Part shown: positions 1-6,800 of the stretch, in pieces | Layout of the letters: every line of letters starts with the position of its first letter | Position numbering within the stretch: the stretch's first letter is position 1 | Source: Lysobacterales bacterium | GTDB lineage: Bacteria > Pseudomonadota > Gammaproteobacteria > Xanthomonadales > Xanthomonadaceae | Direction: 5' to 3' | Length of the DNA stretch: 55,079 nt | Assembly (NCBI GenBank): GCA_015655355.1 | Contig: JAATFG010000051.1 | Coordinates: 1 to 55,079 of the forward strand | Notes under the pieces: generated by a model | What the model was told of the DNA's origin: nothing | Databases searched by the model: none | What the model saw: the letters and a program-made list of their open reading frames with translations, nothing else | Program-made: the position numbers and the translations under genes

Positions 1-47
1 ACCTGCAATGCCAGCGCAATCATCAAGGCGGTCAAAAGAATGTCCAT
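1..47 (-). CDS. Prepilin peptidase (CpaA/TadV-like), N-terminal fragment
   Basis: Only the first 15 codons are inside the window; the gene runs off the left edge. The visible start (MDILLTALMIALALQ) is a hydrophobic segment like the first membrane helix of A24 prepilin peptidases. A GAAGGA ribosome-binding site sits just upstream of the ATG. It follows the Flp pilin gene on the same strand, 42 bases away, which is where Tad/Flp loci usually place the peptidase that cleaves the pilin leader. The family call rests on this context plus hydrophobicity; no catalytic Asp is visible in the fragment. Confidence 0.45.
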   Translation of the reverse strand, partial: MDILLTALMIALALQ

Positions 48-89
48 TGATCCTTCAATGGTTGTTTGTGTCGTGATGTTTCGTGGTAT

Positions 90-257
90 TCAGTGTGCGT
101 CCAAGATTGCGGTCAGTCGGCCCCAAAGATTCCCGAGAGCTGTGCTGAAAGTGGTTGCTGCACCGATTAATACTGCGGCAATGAGGGCGGCCAAGAGGCC
201 ATATTCCAGCGCAGTAACGCCGTCTTCTTCCTTCAAGAACTTCCGGATTGCGTTCAT
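90..257 (-). CDS. flp: Flp/Fap-type pilin subunit
   Basis: A 55-residue protein too short for routine ORF calling. It begins MNAIRKFLKEEDGVTALEYG, the Flp prepilin signature: a short basic leader followed by G-V-T-A-L-E-Y-G, where cleavage by the prepilin peptidase is expected after the Gly near residue 13 and the Glu at +5 is the conserved assembly residue. A hydrophobic helix (about residues 20-36) follows, then a short tail ending LTAILDAH. It is the major subunit of a Tad-type adhesive pilus at the inner membrane and cell surface. AAGGAA lies 8-13 bases upstream of the ATG. The downstream partial gene looks like its peptidase. Confidence 0.9.
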   Translation of the reverse strand: MNAIRKFLKEEDGVTALEYGLLAALIAAVLIGAATTFSTALGNLWGRLTAILDAH

Positions 258-879
258 TTCTCTATTCCTTCAGAGGTGTGTTTGGCCAAATGTCCCCTAC
301 ACGGGGAATGAACGTGACCGAGAACGTCGGTCGAAATCACAACGGTCGTGCGCACGACGAAACCCCGCGGCCGAGACGGCCACGGGCGTTGCAATGGGGG
401 TACGGAAGTCGATGGCGAAAAATGCGCGCAACGCATGCGCGAACGCGGCAACCCGAGTGGTGTGGGCCGCGAATCCCCGTGTGCCTGAAACTTCCCCAAT
501 CCGTTTCATCACTCTGCTCCGTGAGTGAGACTGCAGTGAAACAACCGACTGCACTTCCATCCGAATCTGCACCCGCTTCCGGCAGGGTGCTGATTCATGT
601 TTCTATTAATGTGAGCTTCCTCACACAAAGTCAACAAAAATTTATAGGCAGTGACGGAGCTATGGCGCACTGCGATATGTTGTGCATCTGATTGATATTG
701 TTTGATTTTTTGTGGCTCCAGGCGCAGGCGCGAAAATTTCGACTAGAAAAATTCTAGGTGGGTAGCACGCGCTTTATCCGGGTTTTTCCTACGCCACGCC
801 GGGCAATGCGCCTGCTTTACCGCTGTCCGTGCACCGTTGCAGACTTTTCGCTAACGTCACTGTCAAAAGGAGCTTGGCC
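258..879. other. Long intergenic region between flp and the response regulator
   Basis: About 620 bases between two divergently transcribed genes. It is more A/T-rich than the coding DNA, especially 595-760. I see no convincing protein-coding frame; the open frames here have no ribosome-binding site and no recognisable product. It holds a Clp/CRP-type palindrome (608-629) and a perfect 6-bp inverted repeat CTAGAA/TTCTAG (743-757). Its length leaves room for long leaders or a small RNA, but no terminator-like hairpin with a T run was found to delimit one. Confidence 0.6.
608..629. promoter_or_regulatory. Clp/CRP-type binding site
   Basis: The sequence reads AATGTGA-GCTTCC-TCACA-CAAA: a perfect TGTGA-N6-TCACA core at 610-625 with flanks close to the full CRP consensus. 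Xanthomonads carry Clp, a CRP homologue that recognises this consensus and responds to cyclic di-GMP. On the minus strand a possible promoter (TTGACT near 627-632, ATTAAT near 603-608, 18-base spacing) would place the box in its spacer, suggesting repression of flp. On the plus strand it lies about 255 bases upstream of the response-regulator start. Confidence 0.6.
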
Positions 880-1530
880 ATGGCAATTCGCGTTTTCCTG
901 ATCGACGATCATGCACTGGTGCGTGCGGGCATCAAGCTGATTCTTTCCGGTGAAATGGACATCGAGGTCGTTGGCGAAGCGGACAGCGGCGAGACCGGGA
1001 TTCCGCAGGTGCGCAAGCTCAAACCCGACGTGGTGCTGTGCGACCTGCACCTGCCGGGCCTGAGCGGAATGGACATTACCGAGCGTGTCGCCCGTGACGA
1101 GGGCACCAAGGTCATCATCGTCTCGGTGCTGGAAGATGGACCGTTGCCCAAGCGCCTGCTCGAAGCCGGCGCGTCCGGCTACCTCGGCAAGGGCGGCGAC
1201 GCGGCCGAACTGCTGCGCGCGGTGCGCGACGTGGCGCGCGGCAAGAAGTACCTGGGCAATTCGATCGCGCAGAACATGGCGTTGTCGAACGTTGCCGGCG
1301 AAGCCTCGCCGTTCGACACGCTGTCGCCGCGCGAGCTGGAAGTGTCGATGCTGCTGGTGCAGGGCCTGCGCCAGGACGACATCGCCCGGCGCTTGAGCCT
1401 GAGCGCGAAGACCGTCAACACGCACAAGACGCGATTGTTCGACAAGCTCGCGGTGCAGGACAGCATCGCGCTGGCGCGGCTGGCCGCGCAGTACGGGCTG
1501 GTCGATTCGAGCAAGGCCGTGGTGGTGTGA
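880..1530 (+). CDS. gacA: GacA/UvrY-type LuxR-family response regulator
   Basis: A 216-residue two-domain regulator. The N-terminal receiver (about 1-120) has the acidic pair near residues 9-10, phospho-acceptor Asp55 in VVLCDLHLPG and Lys103 in GYLGKG. The C-terminal LuxR helix-turn-helix (about 148-200) contains LSPRELEVSMLLVQG and AKTVNTHKTRLFDKL. The linker SPFDTLSPRELE and the GASGYLGKG segment resemble GacA/UvrY more than NarL or other LuxR regulators. GacA proteins are phosphorylated by the GacS/BarA kinase and activate Rsm/Csr small RNAs. I chose the ATG at 880 because AAAGGAG lies 8 bases upstream; an earlier ATG at 829 has none. No kinase gene is adjacent, as usual for GacA. Confidence 0.85.
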   Translation: MAIRVFLIDDHALVRAGIKLILSGEMDIEVVGEADSGETGIPQVRKLKPDVVLCDLHLPGLSGMDITERVARDEGTKVIIVSVLEDGPLPKRLLEAGASGYLGKGGDAAELLRAVRDVARGKKYLGNSIAQNMALSNVAGEASPFDTLSPRELEVSMLLVQGLRQDDIARRLSLSAKTVNTHKTRLFDKLAVQDSIALARLAAQYGLVDSSKAVVV

Positions 1531-1544
1531 GGCATCGGTTGTTT

Positions 1545-1560
1545 GTATTGACAATGTAAA
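1545..1560. promoter_or_regulatory. Putative brnTA operator/promoter
   Basis: The stretch GTATTGACAATGTAAA contains the near-perfect palindrome ATTG-A-CAAT and lies 15 bases before the toxin start. A/T-rich palindromes at this spot are typical operators for the ribbon-helix-helix antitoxin of such pairs, which autoregulates its operon. TTGACA inside it could double as a -35 element, although no good -10 follows at standard spacing. Confidence 0.4.
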
Positions 1561-1574
1561 TTCAACGGCGCAAG

Positions 1575-1877
1575 GTGACGGCTGTGGACGTCCATTTCGA
1601 GTTGAATGGCGCGAGCTTCGTCTGGAATGCGGACAAGGCGCGGCTGAACGTCCACCGGCATGGCATCCGTTTCGAGCAGGCGGCTGAAGCGTTCTTCGAC
1701 CCGTTCCTGCGCGTGGTGGATGCCAGCCGCAACGATGAGACCCGTGATGCGGTGATCGGTTTTGACGTGCATGGGCATTTGCTGTTCGTCGTCCATGTCG
1801 TCATCGAGGACGATGCCATCCGCATCATCTCGGCAAGAACGGCGAACCCACGCGAGCGCGCAGAACATGATTCCTGA
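1575..1877 (+). CDS. brnT: BrnT-family toxin (ribonuclease)
   Basis: A 100-residue protein with the BrnT pattern: FVWNADKARLNVHRHGIRFEQA near the N-terminus (typical F-x-W-D/N-x-x-K-x-x-x-N-x-x-K/R-H-G-I-x-F-x-x-A), then a DETRDAVIGF strand and ending RIISARTANPRERA. BrnT is a RelE-fold mRNA-cleaving toxin neutralised by BrnA. Translation appears to start at the GTG at 1575, with a second GTG at 1584 as alternative; neither has a strong ribosome-binding site. The 3' end overlaps the next gene by 11 bases, the usual toxin-first brnTA order. The flanking genes are chromosomal regulators and pumps, and no mobile-element ends are seen. Confidence 0.85.
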   Translation: MTAVDVHFELNGASFVWNADKARLNVHRHGIRFEQAAEAFFDPFLRVVDASRNDETRDAVIGFDVHGHLLFVVHVVIEDDAIRIISARTANPRERAEHDS

Positions 1878-2148
1878 AATGCTGAAAACACGGTTGAAGA
1901 AGGATCGGGAAATGACCACGATCACCGTGCGCATGCCGGTGGATGTGGTGGAATCGTTGAAGGCCATCGCCCCGCACAAGGGCATGAGCGGCTATCAGGC
2001 TTTGCTGAAGTCCTATGTCAGCGAGGGGTTGCGCCGCGACGAGGCAATGCATGATTTTGGCGCCACCGCGCGTTTGGCCGCGGCGTTGCGCAAGCGCGGC
2101 GTGCCGGAGAAGCTGATCGCGGAGGCCGTGCAGGAAGCCGCAGCCTGA
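1867..2148 (+). CDS. brnA: BrnA-family antitoxin (ribbon-helix-helix)
   Basis: A 93-residue protein partnering BrnT. The part ITVRMPVDVVESLKAIA followed by KGMSGYQALLKSYVSEGLRR is the BrnA/CopG ribbon-helix-helix: one DNA-contacting strand, then two helices. A charged tail with LRKRGVPEKLIAEAVQEAAA follows. It should bind BrnT and repress the shared promoter. The start at 1867 lies inside the toxin gene (11-base overlap), implying translational coupling; ATGs at 1879 and 1912 are possible shorter starts. A bidirectional terminator follows 27 bases downstream. Confidence 0.8.
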   Translation: MIPEMLKTRLKKDREMTTITVRMPVDVVESLKAIAPHKGMSGYQALLKSYVSEGLRRDEAMHDFGATARLAAALRKRGVPEKLIAEAVQEAAA

Positions 2149-2174
2149 AGGTTCGTCGGTAAAACCCGCGCGAC

Positions 2175-2203
2175 AAAAAATCCCGGCGAAAGCCGGGATT
2201 TTT
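2175..2203. terminator. Bidirectional rho-independent terminator
   Basis: AAAAAA-TCCCGGC-GAAA-GCCGGGA-TTTTT: a perfect 7-bp GC-rich stem with a GAAA tetraloop, a T run on the plus side and an A run on the minus side. It ends brnTA from the left and the RND pump gene from the right. Confidence 0.9.
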
Positions 2204-2224
2204 CGTTTGCCGCTTCCGATTCGC

Positions 2225-5200
2225 TCAGCGCAGGTCCTGCGTGTGCGAATTGGTTTCCTGCCTGGTCTGCAGGTATTGCGACGAGGGCTCGTCCAGTTTG
2301 TCGCCGAGCATGCGCCGGACCACGGTGAAGAACAGCGGGATCAGGACCACGCCTATCAGGGTGGCGAACAGCATGCCGCCGATCACGCCGGTGCCGATGG
2401 AGTGGCGCGAGTTGGCGCCGGCGCCGCTGGAGATCACCAGCGGGAACACGCCGAGGATGAAGGCGAAGCTGGTCATCAGGATCGGGCGGAAGCGCAGCTT
2501 GGCCGCTTCGATCGACGCTTCGCGCAGGGTCTTGCCGTGGCCGAGCAGTTCCACCGCGAACTCGACGATCAGGATCGCGTTCTTCGCCGCCAAACCGATC
2601 ACGGTGATCAGGCCGATCTTGAAGTACAGGTCGTTCGGCATGCCGCGCAGCAGCGAGAACACCACCGTGCCGAGCATGCCGATCGGCACCACCAGCAGCA
2701 CCGCGACCGGGATCGACCAGCTTTCGTACAACGCGGCGAGGCACAGGAACACCACCACCACCGACAGCACCATCAGCAGCGAGGCCGAGTTGCCGGCGAG
2801 GATTTCCTGGTACGACATGCCCGACCAGTCGAAGCCGTAGCCGGCCGGAAGGTCGTTGTGGACGATGTCCTCCATCGCGATCATCGCCTGACCGGAGCTC
2901 TTGCCCGGCGCTTCCGAGCCGTTGATTTCCACCGCCGAGTAGCCGTTGTAGCGGGTCAGCACCGGTGCGCTGAAATCCCAACGGGGCTTCACCACGCTGG
3001 ACAGCGGGATCATCTTGCTCTGGCCGTCGCTGTCCTTGGCGGTGGCGCTGGGCACGTAGTAGCTCGACAGCGATTCGGGGCCAGTGCGGAACGGCGCGTC
3101 GGCGCGCATGTACACGCGCTTGACGCGGCCGGCGTAGAAGAAGTCGTTGACGTATACCGGTGCCATCAGCATCTGGATGGTGTTGAACACGTCGCTGACC
3201 GACAGGCCCATCGACTGCGCCTGCACGCGGTCCACGGCGAGGTTCAGCTGCGGGGCGTTTTCCAGGCCGTTCGGACGCACTGCGGTCAGCATGCCGGTGT
3301 TCTGGTTGGCCTTCATGAGCAAGGTGTTGCGGGCCTGGTCGAGTGCCTGGCGACCGGCGCCGGCGCGATCCTGCAACCACATGTCGAAGCCGCTGAACTG
3401 GCCGAGGCCCTGTACCGTCGGCAGGTTGACGATGAAGATCTGCGCACCCTTGATGCCCTGCATGCGGCCGTTGGCCTTGGCGATGAACTCGGGGGCGGTT
3501 TCCTTGCGCTCGTCCCACGGCTTGAGGCGGATGAAGCCCATGCCGACGTTTTCGCCGATGCCGACGAAGCTGAAACCGCTGATCTGGGCGATGCCCTCGA
3601 AGGCATCGTCCTGCTGCAGCTTGTCGATCACCTGGCTCCAGATTTCGGTCGTGCGCGCCTTGGTCGCGCCCGGCGGCAACTGCACGATGGTCAGGGCGAA
3701 GCCCTGGTCTTCCTCGGGCAGGAACGCGGTCGGCAGGCGGGTGAACAGGAAGCCGCACAGCACCACCAGCACCGCGAACACCGCCATCCAGCGCGGGGTC
3801 TGCCGCAAGGTGTTGCCGATCAGCTTGATGTAGCGGTTGCTGGTCGCGTCGTAGTAGCGGTTGAAGGCGCGGAAGAACGCGTTGGGTTCGCCATGCGTGG
3901 GCTTCAGGAACGAAGCGCACAGCGACGGGGTGAAGCTCAGCGCGAGGAATGCGGAGAACGCCATCGCGACGGCAATCGTCAGCGCGAACTGCTTGTAGAT
4001 CAGACCGGCCGCGCCAGGCTGCAATGCCGAAGGAATGAACACTGCGGCGAGCACCACGGTGATCGCCACCACTGCGCCGCTGATCTGGCCCATCGCCTTC
4101 TCGGTAGCTTCCTTCGGCGGCAGGTGTTCCTCGGTCATGATGCGTTCGACGTTCTCGATGACGACGATCGCGTCATCGACGAGGATGCCGATCGCCAGCA
4201 CCATCGCGAACAGGGTCAGCTGGTTGATGGTGAAGCCGATGACCCACATGCCGAGGAAGGTGCCCAGCAGCGCGACCGGGATCACCAGCGTGGGGATGAT
4301 GGTGGCGCGCAGGTTTTGCAGGAACACCAGCATCACGAAGAACACCAGCACGATCGCTTCGATCAGGGTCTCGACCACTTCGTGGATCGACACGGTGACG
4401 AAGGTGGTGCTGTCGAACGGCGAGAACCAGGTCACGCCCTGCGGGAAGCTCGGCGCCAGTTCGTCCATCTTCGCGCGCACCGCGGTGGCCACGTCCAGCG
4501 CGTTGGCGCCGGGCAGCAACTGGATCGCGAACAGGGCGATCGGCTTGCCGTTGTAGTTGGTGTCGAAGCCGTAGTTCTGCGGGCCGAATTCGACCCGGCC
4601 GACGTCCTTCAGGTGCACCGTGGTGCCGTCGCTGTTGGTGCGCAGGATCACGTTCTCGAACTGCGAAGGCTGGCTGAAGCGGCCTTCGGCGGTGACCGTG
4701 GCGGTGAAGCCCTGGCCCGGCGGTGCCGGATCGGCGCCGACCGCGCCGGCGGCGAACTGCACGTTCTGGGTGCTGATCGCGTTGTACACGTCGCTTGGCG
4801 CAAGGTGGTAGCCCTGCAGTTTCTGCGGGTCGAGCCAGATGCTCATGCCGTATTCGGCGCCGAACTGCTGGGTCGCGCCGACGCCTTGCAGGCGCGAGAT
4901 CTGCTCGAGCACGCGCGCGCCGACGATGTCGTTGAGCGCGTCGCGGTTGATCGCCGGGTTGTCCGACTTCAATGCCACCGCCATCAGGAAGCCGGCAGCG
5001 GCCTTGGCCACGACCACGCCCTGCTGGTTCACTTCCGAGGGCAGGCGCGGTTCGGCCAGGGCGACCTTGTTCTGCACCTGGACCTGGGCGATGTCCGGGT
5101 TGGTGCCGGTCTCGAAGGTCAGGGTGATGGTGACGCGGCCGTTCGACGAGGACGACGAGTTGAAATACAGCAGGTGGTCGATGCCGGTCAGCTGCTGCTC

Positions 5201-5395
5201 GATCACCTGGGTGACCGATTTCTCGGCGGTGTCGGCGCTGGCGCCCGGATAGTTGGCGGAGACCGTGACCTGCGGCGGGGCGATCGTCGGGTACGACTCG
5301 ATGCCGAGGTTGAGCAAGGCGATCACGCCGCTCAACGAGATCAGGATGGCCACCACCCAGGCGAACACCGGGTGCTGGATGAAAAACTTGGGCAT
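2225..5395 (-). CDS. AcrB/MexB-type RND multidrug efflux transporter
   Basis: A 1056-residue inner-membrane proton/drug antiporter of the HAE1 family, the usual length for AcrB/MexB. It starts MPKFFIQHPVFAWVVAI and carries the proton-relay pair Asp407-Asp408 in ILVDDAIVVIENVERIM, at the same positions as in AcrB, with the partner Lys in GLAAKNAILIVEF near residue 935. The GRVTITLTFETGTNPDIAQVQVQNK segment is typical of the porter domain. It follows its adaptor gene after 24 bases. No outer-membrane channel or TetR-type repressor gene is adjacent, so it probably uses a TolC/OprM-like protein encoded elsewhere. Substrates cannot be told from the sequence. Confidence 0.95.
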   Translation of the reverse strand: MPKFFIQHPVFAWVVAILISLSGVIALLNLGIESYPTIAPPQVTVSANYPGASADTAEKSVTQVIEQQLTGIDHLLYFNSSSSSNGRVTITLTFETGTNPDIAQVQVQNKVALAEPRLPSEVNQQGVVVAKAAAGFLMAVALKSDNPAINRDALNDIVGARVLEQISRLQGVGATQQFGAEYGMSIWLDPQKLQGYHLAPSDVYNAISTQNVQFAAGAVGADPAPPGQGFTATVTAEGRFSQPSQFENVILRTNSDGTTVHLKDVGRVEFGPQNYGFDTNYNGKPIALFAIQLLPGANALDVATAVRAKMDELAPSFPQGVTWFSPFDSTTFVTVSIHEVVETLIEAIVLVFFVMLVFLQNLRATIIPTLVIPVALLGTFLGMWVIGFTINQLTLFAMVLAIGILVDDAIVVIENVERIMTEEHLPPKEATEKAMGQISGAVVAITVVLAAVFIPSALQPGAAGLIYKQFALTIAVAMAFSAFLALSFTPSLCASFLKPTHGEPNAFFRAFNRYYDATSNRYIKLIGNTLRQTPRWMAVFAVLVVLCGFLFTRLPTAFLPEEDQGFALTIVQLPPGATKARTTEIWSQVIDKLQQDDAFEGIAQISGFSFVGIGENVGMGFIRLKPWDERKETAPEFIAKANGRMQGIKGAQIFIVNLPTVQGLGQFSGFDMWLQDRAGAGRQALDQARNTLLMKANQNTGMLTAVRPNGLENAPQLNLAVDRVQAQSMGLSVSDVFNTIQMLMAPVYVNDFFYAGRVKRVYMRADAPFRTGPESLSSYYVPSATAKDSDGQSKMIPLSSVVKPRWDFSAPVLTRYNGYSAVEINGSEAPGKSSGQAMIAMEDIVHNDLPAGYGFDWSGMSYQEILAGNSASLLMVLSVVVVFLCLAALYESWSIPVAVLLVVPIGMLGTVVFSLLRGMPNDLYFKIGLITVIGLAAKNAILIVEFAVELLGHGKTLREASIEAAKLRFRPILMTSFAFILGVFPLVISSGAGANSRHSIGTGVIGGMLFATLIGVVLIPLFFTVVRRMLGDKLDEPSSQYLQTRQETNSHTQDLR

Positions 5396-5419
5396 GGGGG
5401 TGCTTCCTTCCTCGGCTTC

Positions 5420-6583
5420 TTATTGCTTTGCGGCGGGAGCGGCGGCGGTCTGCGCGCCGGGGGCCGCTTGCGGCTGCCACGGCGTCGGCTTGGCCGGCTG
5501 GCCTTCCTTCACCTTCTGCAGGCCGTCGACGACGATCTTGTCACCGGTCGCCAGGCCGCCGGTGACCGCCCAGTTGCTGCCTTGCTGGCCATCGACGGTG
5601 AGGTTCTTGCGGGTGACGTTGCCGTCGGCGCCGACCACCATCGCGTATGGCCCGACGGTATCGCGCAGCACCGCGGCCTGCGGTACCAGGAACACGCCGG
5701 TGCGGGTACCGAGGTCGGCCTTGAAGCTGACGAAACTGCCCGGCAACAGGGTCTTGTCCGGGTTCGGCAACTTGGCGCGCAGGCTGACCGAACCGGTGCT
5801 CGGGTCGACGGTGGCATCGGCGAAGTCGATCGTGCCCGGCTGGTCGTAGGTACTGCCATTGGACAGGGTGATGCTGACCTTGGCCTGGCCCTGGCCGGCG
5901 AGGCTGACGTTGCTGGAGTTCTTCAGCGCGTCGTACTCGTTCACCGCCATCGCGAAGTTCACGTACAGCGGGTCGATCTGGTCGATCGTGGTCAGCAGGG
6001 TCGTGTCGCCCTGGCCGACCAGCGCGCCTTCGGTGACCTGCTGCATGCCGGAGCGGCCGGAGATCGGCGCGGTCACGGCGGTGTAGCCGAGGTTGATCCG
6101 GGCGGTGTTGACGTTGGCCTGGGCCTGCTGCACGGCCGCGGCGCTGCTGCGCTCGTTGGCTTCGGCGCTGTCCAGGTCGCTGGCCGAAACGTACTTCTGC
6201 GGCGCCAGTTGGCGCGCGCGTTCGGCGGCCACGTGCGCATTGGCATAGGTGGCCTGCGCGGAGGTCAGGTTGGCCTGCGCGGCATCGAGCACGGCCTTCA
6301 GCGGGGCCGGGTCGATCTGGAACATCAACTGGCCTTCCTTGACGTCGCTGCCTTCGGTGTAGACGCGCTTGAGCAGCACGCCGGCCACGCGCGCGCGCAC
6401 GTCCGAGCTGCGGAACGGCGACAGGCGCCCGACCAGTTCACGCTGCAACGGCACCGTCTGCGACTTGGCCTCGACCACGCCCACTTCCGGCGGCGGCGGT
6501 TGCGGCGGGGCCGAAGGTTTGCAGGCGGCGAGCGCGAGCGCGAAGGCGCTGCCCAAGGCAAGGGGGCGGAACGTGGTGCGCAT
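5420..6583 (-). CDS. AcrA/MexA-type periplasmic adaptor lipoprotein
   Basis: A 387-residue membrane-fusion protein. The first 20 residues form a lipoprotein signal ending LALAAC, so Cys21 is expected to be lipidated. Next come a Pro-rich spacer, the barrel-sandwich motif GRLSPFRSSDVRARVAGVL, a coiled-coil hairpin (about 100-165; SAQATYANAHVAAERARQL), and the second half with GYTAVTAPISGRSG. The C-terminus is Ala/Pro/Gln-rich. It links the downstream RND pump to an outer-membrane channel. The two form a two-gene operon, read toward the terminator at 2.2 kb. A TATACT -10 element lies about 75 bases upstream. Confidence 0.95.
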   Translation of the reverse strand: MRTTFRPLALGSAFALALAACKPSAPPQPPPPEVGVVEAKSQTVPLQRELVGRLSPFRSSDVRARVAGVLLKRVYTEGSDVKEGQLMFQIDPAPLKAVLDAAQANLTSAQATYANAHVAAERARQLAPQKYVSASDLDSAEANERSSAAAVQQAQANVNTARINLGYTAVTAPISGRSGMQQVTEGALVGQGDTTLLTTIDQIDPLYVNFAMAVNEYDALKNSSNVSLAGQGQAKVSITLSNGSTYDQPGTIDFADATVDPSTGSVSLRAKLPNPDKTLLPGSFVSFKADLGTRTGVFLVPQAAVLRDTVGPYAMVVGADGNVTRKNLTVDGQQGSNWAVTGGLATGDKIVVDGLQKVKEGQPAKPTPWQPQAAPGAQTAAAPAAKQ

Positions 6584-6656
6584 GGAGGAACTCCGTGACT
6601 TTGTCTTGATGTGTTCGCGGGGGCATCGCGCACGCGGCGCGACTGTTTGCCGTGCA

Positions 6657-6683
6657 AGTATACCGGGTAGTTCAGGATTTCAA
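6657..6683 (-). promoter_or_regulatory. Putative promoter of the RND operon
   Basis: Read on the minus strand: TTGAAA (6678-6683), a 15-base spacer, then TATACT (6657-6662). The -10 matches consensus at five of six positions but the spacer is short. It lies in the 217-base gap shared with the divergent gdhB gene. Confidence 0.4.
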
Positions 6684-6800
6684 CCCTGCCGAAAGTATGT
6701 TTTTGCGAATGTGTCCTCGCATCCGTGCGGACATGGGCGTGCAACGGCAAGCGGCATACACTATTGCACACACACGAAACCATCGCAGAGCCGCAATCGC

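Noticed and set aside
297-572. A 91-codon minus-strand frame upstream of the pilin gene, considered as a longer pilin or a separate gene
   Set aside because: No ribosome-binding site, no conserved motif and no link to the pilin start, which has its own good ribosome-binding site.
743-757. The CTAGAA-AAA-TTCTAG inverted repeat as a terminator or attachment site
   Set aside because: The A/T-rich stem is weak and has no T run; there is no integrase or tRNA nearby. Noted only as a possible operator.
2207-6598. A 1463-codon plus-strand frame opposite the RND operon
   Set aside because: Antisense shadow of the adaptor and pump genes; low-complexity His/Arg/Asp/Gln composition and no start signals.
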